Made by a program: the position numbers and the translations under genes. Below are positions 24,277 through 36,242 of a stretch of DNA of 64,000 bases, piece by piece (within the stretch, counting starts at the first letter, position 1; every line of letters starts with the position of its first letter). The notes under the pieces are model-generated. The model worked only from the letters and a program-made list of their open reading frames with translations, was not told the origin of the DNA and made no database searches. Source of the DNA: Coffea arabica. Its lineage: Eukaryota; Streptophyta; Magnoliopsida; Gentianales; Rubiaceae. The stretch is from positions 14,340,001-14,404,000 of the forward strand of contig NC_092312.1 of assembly GCF_036785885.1 (NCBI RefSeq), written 5' to 3'.

Positions 24277-26305
24277 ACAAAAAATGTTGCTTCATCTGTT
24301 GCTTTACTTGGCCTTTCTTTTCATGTTAGTTCGTAAACGTCTATTTCTTTGTTCTCCTTACCATGTCATTGATGGTTTATATTATGTTAATTGAGGTAAA
24401 GTACAACTTGTCAGAGTAATGTAAAGTATGTACAGTTTTGTAACATTCTGTATTATGCTTACCACCTACAAAGGTTTCCATTTGTTAGCATTAATAAATG
24501 ACTACCTAATGACACCACATGTACCTATATTGTTTCCATTTTCTCATGCTTAATCAAAATTCTTGCCAGTATTCATTCTGTCCGTGCGTTCTCATATTTC
24601 TTTTAGAATTGTCATTTGCTTTCAACATGACCCCATTAATAATATGTAGTTATTAGTAGGTTTTTCCACATCTTGTGACCAGTTACGTGCATTAGGGGAT
24701 TCTATAATAAGAATACATTATTTTTTTGTATTAGCTCCTTCATATCATTAGATAAGGTGAGTATAGAACTCCTGTTTAAGCAGTCAGATTTTGCTATCAG
24801 AAAGTAAAATCTGAAAACCCCAGTCCTTCTTCATAGTAATGATAGTTGACTTCAGAAACTAATTTATACTCGAAATCTGCAATAATCTGTCACAAAACAA
24901 TCTCACCGGAAGAATTCTGGCCAACTTTCTAGGCCTTCCTCTTTTGAAGAGGTGGTGACTAGCGAGTCTTCCTGTATTTTCAGATCATCAATCTCCTGCT
25001 AATAGTCTTTCTCTCTATCTGTAGGGTTTTGTTTCATTAATGTTCCTTTTTCTTATAAATAGATTCTGAACGATGAACTACAATTACATAGATAATTTCT
25101 TTTCGCTCCTACAAATACCACTTGCAAAAATTTCATTGAATGGCTATGTTCCATTCAAAAGTTTCGAAACCAGGAACACAGCAGAAAGACTTCAAATAGT
25201 GTTTTTCAGATTTTTAAAAGATTTTCGATTCAGCTTTCTCATGGTCCAACCAAAAGCGTCTTCGATTTAAGTAACCCCAAACCAAATGTCCAACATTAGC
25301 AAACTTTTTTTGAGTTTCATTCGTTTATTGTTGGTCCTATCAGATTGTGCAGAAAACAAGCTTGCAAGTACCTTAGGCAGTCTTATTATACTCTGTCTCA
25401 ATTTCACTGATAGGTTTATCAGTGAGAATTTCTTGCAACTGAAAACTTTTCATGAATACAGCTCTAGGTAGAAATTATCGAACTGATGTTTATACAAGAA
25501 AGAATAATAGCACCATCTTCCTGAAGTATCAAAAGTTTTGTTTGCTCACCAAGGATTCTCTGAAATCATGAAGGAAAAGGATCTTTTTATTTTATTTTAT
25601 TTCTGCCGGCGGACCGGGGGGGGGGGGGGGGGGGGGGGGAGGGGAAGTGGAGGAGGTAATTAGCACTGCCGGAATTTCAAAAAGGGGTAAATGACCTTCA
25701 GAAAGAAGTATTCCATGCAATTAATGACTGAACATGATACAGAAACAAGAATAGGAACTATAGATTAGAAGAAACAAGATGCAACTTATTATTTATGGTG
25801 ATGTATATCCTTTCTGAGACTAAGTTAATTGTCTGATATCAAATTCATCAGAAACATTATCACAAATTCTTTACAATAAGAACCACAGATAGAAATTCAG
25901 ATGCCAACAGTAAAATTGAACGTGAAACAAATGTCATATGCATGTAGATTGTTGAAGTAAATAGTAAGAAAAACATGCATCCCCACTCCAGGGTGAGATA
26001 ATTAGAGTTCTTGTAGCTAATCATGACATTACCACAATATAAATGAGATGAAGAAGAAGAGCAAGGAGCAAACAGAATAGGCAGTCTTAAATAAGATGTA
26101 AAGATTTAAATGATCCTCGTGATTGTCTTGCCAAACCAGTTTTGGGGAGACGTTTCTTCTATGCATCCATATGAATCCTGATCGCTTTCTTATTACCTGT
26201 CAGAAAAATTCAATTTTTGTAAGATGTAGATTACGTTGTAATAAGACAAGGTCAGAGCTCATGATTTTATAATAATGGACATCTTTAGAAAAAAGATAAC
26301 ACCAT
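24277..26305. other. Intergenic DNA between convergent genes
   Basis: This contains the 3' UTRs of the receptor kinase (an AATAAA-like signal in 'taataaatgac' near 24492) and of the HSF gene on the other strand. A homopolymer of 24 G sits at 25616-25639. No gene was recognised. Confidence 0.55.
25616..25643 (+). repeat. Poly-G tract
   Basis: 24 consecutive G, then A and four more G, directly after 'gccggcggacc'. Such a run could form a G-quadruplex, and it is also a likely place for length error in the assembly. Confidence 0.85.
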
Positions 26306-27761
26306 TTATTCTAGGTGCATATTTTCAGATACTCCATCCTGATCTTCCATGATAGAAACAGGTTTTTCCTCTTGATTTTCCCCTTGAACAAGAGTATTGG
26401 AGGCGATAAGATCCTGCAGCTTCAGAATGGCTTTTGGATGATACTCTTCTAGCTCTTCATGTCCTCCATTTTCATGCTCTGAATCATCCTCTATCATTTT
26501 CTTCCAGAAGTCACGATTTTGATAAGTTTCTGAAGTTACAGTAGCTTTCTTTTCTTCGTTTGAACCTCCTGAGTTATCAGGGGAGCAGAAAGTTTGACCT
26601 TCTGTTTGGATTACCATCACTTCTTCTTGCACTTGTTCGTTCTTGTCAATATGTCTAGAACAATTCCCCTCAGCGACAAGCGCCAAGATTTCCTTGCTCA
26701 TAGAGTTGTCCAACCCTTGATTCTTTGTGGCTTCATATTTACTCATTTCTCTTTTCTCTCTTAGCTTCTGGATGAAAACCTGAACAAGTAGTTGGCTGAC
26801 CATTTCTTCTTTTTCTCTCTCAGAAACTTTTATGCTCTCTTCTATTTTGTTGAAGTGATTCACCATTTGCTTTTGTTTTTCATTAAGTTTCTCAAGTTCA
26901 ACTTTCAAACCATGCTGCTCAATCATTAGAGTTTCTAGCTGGTCCTCCATTCTATCCTTCAACAAATTATCTGTAGATCCACATGAAGGCTGGATCATGG
27001 AATCATATTCACACTGTTGGTTCCTTCGCTTTATATGCTTGAGCAAATGCCTCTTTCCTGCTTGAAACCATGGGTTTTCATATTCAAATTTCTCCCAACT
27101 GATCTTTTTGAACCCCTATAATATTTTAAAAAGAAAATGATCAACTTTTCAAATAAACAAATGTAAAAGCGTTAAATCAATTATATTATGAATCCCAAAG
27201 AGAGTTTCACTGTCAAAATTGCCGTTAGGCAATAAGCAAAACAATGCTGTACTTTGACATATCAAGACTACCACATTGAGCACTAAACTTCGTAAAGAGA
27301 TTAAATTTATGTTACTTGTCCAATTAATGGTGAAGTGTTTAAGCAACATAAAGATGAATTAACATGATGTATGCCAATCGCAGTTGATCATCAGTTTTGA
27401 GTAGCCTTTACTACTTACAACTGATCAAATGAGGGAAAGTACTCACGTAGTTGTTGAGCTGATAAACAAAGCTTGAGAAATTGCCATGCCTAAAGTTCTT
27501 GGGAAGGAGCTCTGCAGTGAACTTGATTTGGTCCCAAATTGTGAAACTTGTACTGTTTGAACTCCAAGATATGATGGAGTTGGTTTCTGGATCTTCAACC
27601 ATGTCGAATGTCTTCATCAGAAAAGGAGGTGGAAATGACCTTACTCTTCGTCTCCTCGGTAATGGACCGATACCCCTAGTGTTACCACCATAGCCACCAG
27701 CTCCTCCTCCATCACCATTATCACCGCCGGTATCATCAATTGTCTTTCTTTTGCCTTGCAT
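26306..27761 (-). CDS. Heat stress transcription factor, class-A-like, with altered recognition helix
   Basis: Two exons: 27761-27447 and 27115-26306, giving 374 residues. The donor is TAC|GTGAGT and the acceptor ATAG|GGG, phase 0, at the conserved HSF intron site inside the DNA-binding domain (between QLNNY and GFKK). The HSF domain is about 43-136 (PPPFLMKTFDMVEDP, NFRHGNFSSFVYQLNNYGF). It is followed by an HR-A/B coiled coil (about 159-222) spaced like class A, and an acidic aromatic DFWKKMIEDD segment (about 307-316) that could be an AHA activator motif. HSFs trimerise and bind nGAAn elements in heat-response promoters. Odd: the normally invariant Arg of FVRQLN is Tyr (codon TAT, residue 100), and the loop after it is diverged. 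It is either neofunctionalised or a weakened paralogue. Confidence 0.88.
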
Positions 27762-28705
27762 TTGTAGTTCAAATCCAACACAGTCTTTAGCCTAAGTGAA
27801 CCTTCTTGACTTCAAGAACCTTAAAAGATAAAAAAAACACAATGACTATGCATGCAATGGATTAACCAGATGAAAGAAATGCGGAATTTGTAATCTTGAT
27901 AAAGTAATAATTACTTTATTTTGCCTATATTTGAGGACAAGATTATTCAAGTTTTTTCAAGTTATTGGATTAGTATTCAGATGATGCTACCTACATAAGG
28001 AGTAACGCTGGTTATTTTGGTTTACTCATTTAGTTGTTGCCTTAATGAGATTTTGATCAATCACCACAAATTTAATTATCCCTTGAGGTTCTTTTCAAGT
28101 TGTCCGTGCCAAGGAGACAACACACATAGAATTTGCATGTATTCTTCATGTAAAACTATTACTATTACTTTTTGGATTGTAGATCCTAACCTTCCATCTA
28201 GATGAATAATAAATGAAGTCAAGTTTACATTTTAAAATACTTGAAGGCTATCAGATCATGGTACACTAGTTGTCCTTTCTTTGATTATTATTTCATTTTG
28301 AGCAATTTGATTGTCGTATGGGGCATTTTAAGTTACAAAGCGACATGTTACAAGATGGTTGGCTTGGAGAAGCTAGTCAAGTGCAAAAATTATGAGGATG
28401 CTTTTTGTTTTGGGTCGATTGAAATAACAATAAAGTAAAATCTTAAGGGTATATAACATTTCCTTTGCCTCATTTATAGAATTGATTTCATTTTAGCCTT
28501 TGAAGCAAACTTACAAGTTCAATCTTGCCCCCAAAAGTGATGAACTTTCAAAATTGTCATGCACACAAGAAATCATCTTCCACTTTGACCTTTTGTCCAA
28601 ATTTTGTTTACTATTTTATATCTAGTAACTAATAAGTTTACTCACATTGCAAAAATAATAATAAAAAGAAAAGGCGTCCTCACATGAGTTCACAAAAGCC
28701 CTTGG

Positions 28706-28790
28706 ATGGGGGCGGGATTGGTTGGATGGTTTGGGAGAGCGAGTTTAAGTGATAGGTTCTGAAATCGAACTCTCCCACTTACACTATAAA
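28706..28790 (+). mobile_element. SINE-like sequence
   Basis: It resembles the SINE nested in the Tourist-like elements (42808-42897): 'gggcgggattggttggatggt' at the head, a B-box-like 'tgaaatcgaactctccc', then 'acttacact' and an A-rich end. The copy is diverged. Confidence 0.45.
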
Positions 28791-29274
28791 AAATAATGTA
28801 TTAGAAAAAGCCCTCAAATAATGTAAAGATAAGATATTTGGACATACATATCATTAACATAATGATTCTCATTCACGAATATATTGTAATAAAGTCATAT
28901 AAGTTGAAAATTTCCATCCCATAGTGTTAGTGAATTGAAAAAAAAAAGGTTGGTGAAATTATTTAAAGGGACTTGAAACTTTTATATCTTTTGGGGCTCA
29001 AAGAATTCAAGTCCTTAAATGCTTTCTCACATAAAAAATTGTATATATTTAAAAATAAAAAAAGAGAAATTACAAAACACATAAATAAAATAGATTCCAG
29101 TTCTCTCTATCTTTTGGGCCAAGCCCAAAGTTTTGAACTTTGTATCGGGCCTTTACCCTCATCCCAGGTTAAACTAAAGTAAATGTAACATTTCACTTGA
29201 GCTTTCTAGCCCAACTAACCATCCTATCCGGAAGAAAGAACTTGTTTGGGATTTGGGAACATGCCCTTGATGCG

Positions 29275-29880
29275 TTACTTCCATTTGGCATTATTTTCAC
29301 TAGTGTTAAGTGCCCATTCAATGTGTGTGCAATTAGGAAATAATTAAAATGAATCAATTTTGTATAAATTTTATTTTTTACATATAAAAAAATTATATAA
29401 AGTTTTCAAGAAAGAACATTGGTTTAAATGATTATAGTAATTTGGTAGATACAATATACTTAGGGTGGTTAAATTGGTAAAATGTGATTAGGTGATTAGA
29501 GTAAAAATTAATTTTTATAATGTTAAAATTGAAAATTCAAAAGATAACACAAAGTGTCTATACCAAATGCTATTATTCAGGCATTATATATTGTATAGAT
29601 ATTACTTCCATAAACATTATTCACACTAGTGCTAAAAGCACACATGATATCTGTGCAATTTAGAATTACTTAAATGTTTTTTGCAAATTGATTTTACACA
29701 AAAAATCTCATTAGTAAAGAAGTTTTTAGTATTTTAACCTTGTTTTTTCCCATCAAATGATTGTTATGTTAGTTGTTACAACACTTAGAGGTAGTTAAAT
29801 TGTCAACATGTGTTTAGAGAATTAAGGTTAAAAATAGGTATACATGGTTATTTTGAAAATATATGTTTAGATGGTAAAAT
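29275..29880 (+). repeat. Degenerate direct duplication (about 330-bp units)
   Basis: The units at about 29275-29530 and 29600-29880 share 'acttccat', 'cactagtg.taa..gc', 'tgtgcaatt.agaa', 'ggtagttaaattg/ggtggttaaattgg' and 'tgtg.ttagg/agattag' in order. The family is unknown. It sits directly upstream of the receptor-kinase pseudogene. Confidence 0.5.
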
Positions 29881-30129
29881 GGTAAGTAATCTATACAAGG
29901 GTAAAGTTGAGAGTTTATACATTAACAAATGATTGTTTACCCTAAACTCCCTCTCCTCTTATATATAATATAGATACTGTCTCTTTTATAAATAAATAAG
30001 AACGAAACCTATTTACCTAGTGTACTCTCGGTAGCGGCTGCGGGTAACAAATGGTAGCTTTCTATTTGTACAGTTGGTTGAATACTTCAGTTGATCTTAG
30101 GACTGGAATCTTGGATTGCCTGATTAACC

Positions 30130-31680
30130 CACAATTTCCTCTAATTCTGAGATTTGCTCAAATGAAAGTTATTTTTGTCCAGAAGGTTTTCAAGAAGGTG
30201 TCTATGTTAATAGTTTCGGTGAATATTGGAGAGCAGTTCAACAAAGTGTGAGGATCCCAATTCCCATTGACTTAAAGAGCTAAAACGTGTATATCACTTT
30301 GAGTGTGTTGGTCTTGATGTTTCAGCTCAATATGAAACCGAGGTGGAGAGCTGCAAAGAAGCATGCTTGAAAAAACGCTCTCGTGAAGTAGCTCTAGTTC
30401 GGTTTTTCTAGTGATTATCAAAAGGTTATCGAGTCTTTCCAGGTCCAGTTGTGACACTCCTGTACAATGAAAGTGGAAGATATAATTTCATCTACATTTA
30501 TTAAAGTATCCAATGGCAAGTTAAATGCAACAATATCTACTACATCAGCAACAAAAGGTGCTGCACCTGCAAAACCTATCAGGAGCATAGTGGGATCTTC
30601 TGCAGGTGTTTTTGCTATATTAGCAGCAGCAGTTGGTTTGTCGATTTTAGTTAGAAAGAGAAGAACCCTGATGAAGGTAGATTTTGATGAAAACTTGGAT
30701 CAACTTGATTACCTATGAGATTTTCCTTTGATGAGTTGTAGGTTTTAGCGGATGATTTCAGCTGGAAGATCAGAGGTTTTGGATCCGTATATTGAGGTGA
30801 AAATTGTGGGAAATATATGCCCTGACAGCTTAGGTGAAGGAAACAAGGAATTCCTAGCAGAGGTCAAGACCATAGGAAGCATTCATCAAGTCAATCTGGT
30901 TAAACTGATCGGGTTTTGCATTGAGAAAACAGTGCAGATATCTAGTTTACAAGTTAAAGAGCAATGGATCTTTAGATAAATGGATCTATATGAAAAGCCC
31001 TGACCAACCCTGTTGGCAAATGAGAAGAAAGATCATACACGACATAGCTCAAGGCTTGGCTTATCTTCATGAAGAATGCAAATAGACCATTGTCCATTTA
31101 GATATATAACCTCAAAATATTCTGCTAGATGCAAACTTTTCTGTAAAGGTTTCTGATTTTGTCTTGTCAAAGCTGATTAATAGAGATGAGATCCAAATTT
31201 GACTGCAAAGAGGCACACCTAGATACCTGGCTCCTGAAATGTTGAGCTCATGTATCACAGACAAGGCTGATGTTTACAGCTTTGGAATTGTTGTGATGGA
31301 AATCGTCTGTGGAAGGAAAAATTTGGTAGGACTGAATCCAACAAATTTGTACATTTGCTCAATGATTTCATGAAAACAATCTGAGGAAGATCGATTGGTT
31401 GACATGGTTTACAGTTACTGTGATGGTGCAAGGAAAATGTCCCAGATATCCTCCACATGGTGAGGCTTGCAGTATGGTGCTTACAAATTGATTTTACCTT
31501 GAGGCCGTCTACGTCGACAGTGATTAAACTGGTAGACGGGTTATCAGATATTGAAGGTAGACTGGAATTAGTGTCCTTCATTTCACATATCTCACAGCAA
31601 TCAAACGAGAGCATGAGTTAATCACCACAGCAGCGGTATTCCCATAAACTCTTTCAGGATCAGGACCAAGGTAGAGTTTA
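30130..31680 (+). pseudogene. Decayed G-type lectin receptor kinase (SD2-5-like)
   Basis: Translated across frames it matches the intact gene at 21751: an EGF-like piece (CPEGFQEG), PAN (KCEDPNSH, VESCKEACLKK), juxtamembrane/TM (VGSSAGVFAILAAAVGLSIL), then kinase pieces (EFLAEVKTIGSIHQVNLVKL, HDIAQGLAYLHEEC, GTPRYLAPEMLSSCITDKAD). The lectin half is missing. Stops interrupt PAN and the catalytic loop (HLDI-stop-PQN), and frameshifts occur after IGFCIEK and around the activation loop. Even the 3' 'atcaggaccaagg' tail matches. It is therefore a truncated, disabled tandem relative that can produce only fragments (30467-30718 and 30752-30979 are open). Confidence 0.9.
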
Positions 31681-32709
31681 CAAGAGGATTTACTGTAACT
31701 TTTGCACTTTATAGCAGCTTGAAGAATTCTATGTGTTGGTGTGTAATTACTAATTTCTTGTTATTCTTAGTCTTTATTGATCAATGTGACAATGTTCAGT
31801 CCTCCTCTGTTTACTATTACTGGAATTCGTGCAGAATTTGCAGAGCTTCTTCTAGTTGAGTTACTAAACAAAGTCCTGTTCTTATGAACCTAAGTGATAT
31901 TATAAGACCAAATGCTGTCCACCAACATTTTCTAAATGTGGAAAGTTGGCTTTCAAGAAACCTACTTTGTGGGATTCTCATTCAGCTCTTTCTAGAAGCA
32001 TTATCCACTCCAGGCATAGACAAGAAAGATGAATATGAAATTTACTATCAGTTTATCATAATACCTTGCTTGTTTCATCACGTTTCTTAATCCAATATAG
32101 CTCAAGATTAAGTGCTCATAGTAAACCAAATAGCATTTTCGTTCTAGATTTCTCACGGATTAGTTGTTTACTTGTTGGATGAAAGTCTATAGCACGGTAA
32201 AGGCAATATTTTACACATATCCTGGATTAAAGCATAACCTTCACTTCTTTTCCAAAATTTACAGGTATCTCTACCTTTTGCCTTTCTTTCCACTTATTTC
32301 TTTCCATTTTAAAATCAGAAGTTGCGCCATTTGGATACTCTCTGGGATTTCTACAGAGGGGTTTTGTGTGTGTTTTGCTTGAATTTTCAAGGATTTAGGG
32401 AATAAGACCACGCTAAGAACTAGAATGCGGATTGCTGCTTACTAAAATCTCCCATCTCTTGGTCTAGTTGCTTTGCATTTCTGTTTTCTGTACCTCATTT
32501 TATTGTTCTAGCAAATTCGAAACCCGATAAAATAAAATTTATAGAAATTTCTGCAAGGGCTTTTCTGGGTTTCTTCTTTTTGGTGTCATTCCATCGAACT
32601 TGGAAAATTTGCAGAACATGTTCAAAATACAAAACAAGATTTTGCTTTTGCTTTAAAAATGGGTCTCCCTATTGCTTCTCCTAGCTTATACAAGATTCCA
32701 CAGCAGTTA
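31681..32709. other. Intergenic DNA between the kinase pseudogene and the secreted-protein gene
   Basis: It contains the 3' UTR of the minus-strand gene whose stop codon is at 32710-32712. No other gene was recognised. Confidence 0.5.
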
Positions 32710-35700
32710 CTATCTTTTCAGTACAAGAATGTCAAAATCAGAGACAGTCCATTCTGCCACCTGATTTGGGGTTTTGAATATTTCAGTTCCCAAGTCAAGA
32801 GAGGTCCACTTCCTCCTAGCAGGTGGGGTTCCTGGATCCTGCAACAAAGATTTCCCAACATCGTCAATCCCAAAATTACCAACATTTTCTAGGCACTCAT
32901 TTAGAGCACATTTTTCTATAATTTCCTATTTCATTAATGGCTATTTAATGGCACTTCTGTTCCACTGAAAATGGAGAAAGTATGGGCATTGATGAAGGGG
33001 TTGATATAAATAGAGAAGTTAGGCAGTTTTTTACACTGGGCATGACATGTAGCATTCATTATTGGGAAAGGCCACAGCTGGCAATACTGATGGTTAGAGT
33101 AAATTGACAATAATATGGCCAGTCAGGCGTTTGCATGCACTTTTTCCTACTCCCATGGTCATACTAGAGGTGTCAAAATGGGTGATTTGGACGGGTTTGA
33201 GTTGGATAAAATGGGTAATGGGTATAAGTGAGTGGTGTCAAAATGGGTGATTTGGGCGGGTTTGGGTTGGGTAAAATGGGTAATGGGTATAAGTGAGTCA
33301 ACTCATTTATATCCATTTAATTAGATGGGTATAAATGGGTAAGTCAAAAAATGAATTGAGTAACCCAATTACCCATTTATAACCCATTTATTTTAACATT
33401 TTGCAAACTCATTTAAATTCATTTTTGCAAACTAAGTTATCAATTTATATCACTCTTTGTACCCATCATTAGTTTTAAATATTTACTTATAATGTTCAAT
33501 AAACTTAATTACCAATTTTTTTTCATTTATACTCTATGTCACAAAATTACCTATTATTTAATAATTGAATAATAAGAATATAAAAATTTGAACTAAGTAC
33601 TATAAAATTAATATAAAAACTTAATCCAAAATTTTTGAACCCCTAACATTTTTTTCATATATAAATTTAAAATTTCATTTTATAAAGATAAGAAAATAGG
33701 CTAAAATTTATCATAAATTGGTAATGCTAAAAAATGAGCAAGTTAACAAACTAAGAGAAAATAAAATAATAAGATAAAACCAACAAATAATAATAATAAT
33801 AAAACAAAAGTAGTTAACATCATGACAAAATGAAAAATTAGAAAAAAAAAAGGTGGGGGAAAAGAAGAGACTTGGGGGGAAGATAATTTTAAATGGGTTA
33901 ATTGGGTTTGATGGGTTACCCAATAATACCCATTTAATAAATGGGTATTATTGGGTAACCCATTTATACCCATATACAAAAATTTAAGATACTCATACCC
34001 ATCTATTCATGGGCGGGTATGGGTAAATTTAGTTAAGTGGGTTAATTTGCCACCTCTAGTCCATACATCATCTCTAATGTATCTAATGAAGCTTAAAGAA
34101 ATTGATGATTGAAGCCAAATTTTAGGAGATCAAAATCATTGGAATTTACTTAACAATGGGAAAGTTTATATAGCAGCCAAGTAAACGAATCCTAAATCAT
34201 TCCAATGTACTCCATGGTACCAAAGACTTGTTAGTTGTTTCTTTTTACTTTTCTTGAAGACTTGAGTATCCTTTAGTAGATTCCAAAGCTAGTAACAAGA
34301 GAGAAATTGGTTGCATACCTGGTAGAAGTAAAGGTTGTGTGAGAGCCGTCCAACATCCAGCTCCCATGTCCTTGATTCACCAATCCAGCCCTCACCTTTC
34401 CTGGTTGGGTAGCCATAGTACGCCCAAACTGGATGTGGCAATATCTGCAGTATCTCCTGAGGCTGAGGATTACTGAAGGGATCACACAAAATGTTAGGCT
34501 TTTCAAGATGATTGGCATTTCCTGGTGCACAGTACAAGTGATAGGCCTCATAAGGGAAATGAGCTGCATCAGTGCGATGAACTCGAGTTCCATTAGGAAA
34601 TGTGTGGTATGGGGGACACAATCTGGGGTCTTTTGCAATGCACCATGATTGTGTTTCTGGATTTATTATCATTTCACTGTATCTTGTTACATCTGAAGTC
34701 ACGTCGCCGTCGCATGGCTGGCCGTTGTTCTTCCAACAGCTCCCCATATCCATCAAGTAAAATTGGCTGCCTGGACCTCCGCCTCTTATCACATTCAAGG
34801 TGAATCTCACCTTGAAATTTGGTGATTCAGGAATCTGTTGACCATATTTGGCATGGACCATATTAACCAGAGAAATTACATTTCTCATAGAGAAAAATAA
34901 TATGCAGAATTCATATATCCTGTGAACTGTAAAGGAAAATTTGTTTTGAGTAAAAGTGAATTGTTCAGAAACACTAAAACAAGAAACAGAATTATGAAAC
35001 TTGGCAAAGGGAATAGAGAGATTGTCAATAAATCTTGAAGAATGTACTCACAATTTTCAACATGCCCCTAGTTGAGTAATGGTACCCACCCGAAAATCCA
35101 TGTGTGGCATCCGATCTCAAGTAAAGCATCAGCCAGGGATACTTGGTTGAGGTTCTCAGTTTATGGTGGAAGATCCAACTTCCATGTCCAAGTTCCTTCT
35201 CCCAGGTGACAGAATAGTACGAAATATTCTGCCCCTCTCCTCTGCTAAGATCGGCCTTCAGGTCCCAAGAACCATAAAATCTTCCCTTAAGTGTGGTCTT
35301 TCTTGGCCCTTGTAGGGTGGTGTAATCATGATACATTGATGGTTGGTTCATGCAACCGTTGCCAAAACAAGGGAACTGGTTATCTGGACCGTATGGCCCT
35401 ACCTTGTGGCCATTTTTCGGGCATCTCGCTGCATAAGTATCCATGTTGCCACTTTTAAGCATGATCATCCAAAACTGCCATGGATGTGGCTTGTCTTCTA
35501 CTTGACATTTATATCCTAAATACAGCTCTTTCTCTGCAGCATAAAGGTCCACATTATGCAATGCCTCTGGCTGCCCACCAAGAAATGGTTGTCCGACTCC
35601 TAGTCTATTATCACCCTCTGTAACTCTATGGACCAGAAGGTATGGAAATTTGCTGCAGAAGGAGCACTCATTCACCCCTGTGAAACACAAATACTGATGA

Positions 35701-36193
35701 TATAAGCCAAGGAAGAACACCAATTACAGAAAAATGACGTGTGAAAAGTGAAAACAGAATGCAGAATTTTCCGGATAAAGTTTCATGCTGCAGAATTGGC
35801 AAACATGAACTTCTTTCAAGCGTAATGTCAAGAAAAGATGAATAGTAAAAGATAGTACGTTCCCACATCCTCTTTCTATCTTTTGAAATCTGAAAGCCAC
35901 AGAAACCAAAAATACAGGAAAAAGAAGAACAAAAACTTGCCTTCCTGTTGAGATGAAGCTCTGTATACATCAAAACAATCAGCAGCTCTAGGACTGCCCA
36001 TGTTAGGAGCTTCTTCTCCAACCTCATTGCATTGATTCCAAGCCTCAATTGCCAGCCTCAAACCATCCCTTTTCATCCCAGGATCACCAACAGCTGATAT
36101 GAATTCACTTCCCAAAGCAGGAAAGAAGACATTGGAAAGAGACACCACAACCAAAGGGAAAAGAACAAAGCAACATGGGATTCCATGTGCCAT
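32710..36193 (-). CDS. Secreted protein of a conserved plant family of unknown function
   Basis: Four exons: 36193-35941, 35677-35052, 34834-34319 and 32838-32710, summing to 1524 nt (507 residues) in frame. I chose the ATG at 36193 (MAHGIPCCFVLFPLVVVSLS, a signal peptide). The open frame begins two codons earlier, but with TTG. Exon 2 holds a Cys-rich start (NECSFCSKFPYLLVHRVTEG) and many Trp/Tyr; exon 3 holds GSCWKNNGQPCDGDVTSDVT and WCIAKDPRLCPPYHTFPNGT; exon 4 holds DPGTPPARRKWTSLDLGTEI and ends DFDILVLKR. The family is plant-specific and I believe it is catalogued as a DUF (possibly DUF7705); no activity is known to me. Intron 1 is GC-AG (AG|GCAAGT). Intron 3 is 1480 bp and contains a hAT-type element. 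Probably extracellular or in the secretory pathway. Confidence 0.85.
33165..34058. mobile_element. Non-autonomous hAT-type element, copy 1 (inside an intron)
   Basis: About 894 bp. The left end is 'tagaggtgtcaaaatgggtg' and the reverse complement of the right end is 'tagaggtggcaaattaaccc', the usual hAT terminal motif. The flanking 8-mers 'ggtcatac' and 'gtccatac' are a worn 8-bp TSD. The first 65 bp or so are tandemly duplicated (33168-33231 and 33234-33297). Near the right end is a strong palindrome (33914-33963, 'gggttacccaataataccca' arms). There is no transposase. It lies in intron 3 of the minus-strand secreted-protein gene. Confidence 0.8.
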
Positions 36194-36234
36194 TGACAAG
36201 TTTCAAACTTTTACTCGTGCAACCAATCTTGCTG

Positions 36235-36242
36235 TATTTAAA
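36235..36242 (-). promoter_or_regulatory. TATA-like box of the secreted-protein gene
   Basis: TTTAAATA on the minus strand, about 45 bp upstream of the ATG at 36193. Position and sequence fit a TATA box with a very short leader. Consensus-based only. Confidence 0.35.

Larger units (their letters stand above)
27762..30129. other. HSF promoter side and intergenic repeats
   Basis: The first few hundred bases are the 5' flank of the HSF gene. Further on are a SINE-like segment (28706-28790) and a pair of degenerate direct repeats of about 330 bp (29275-29530 and 29600-29880). No gene was recognised. Confidence 0.5.
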
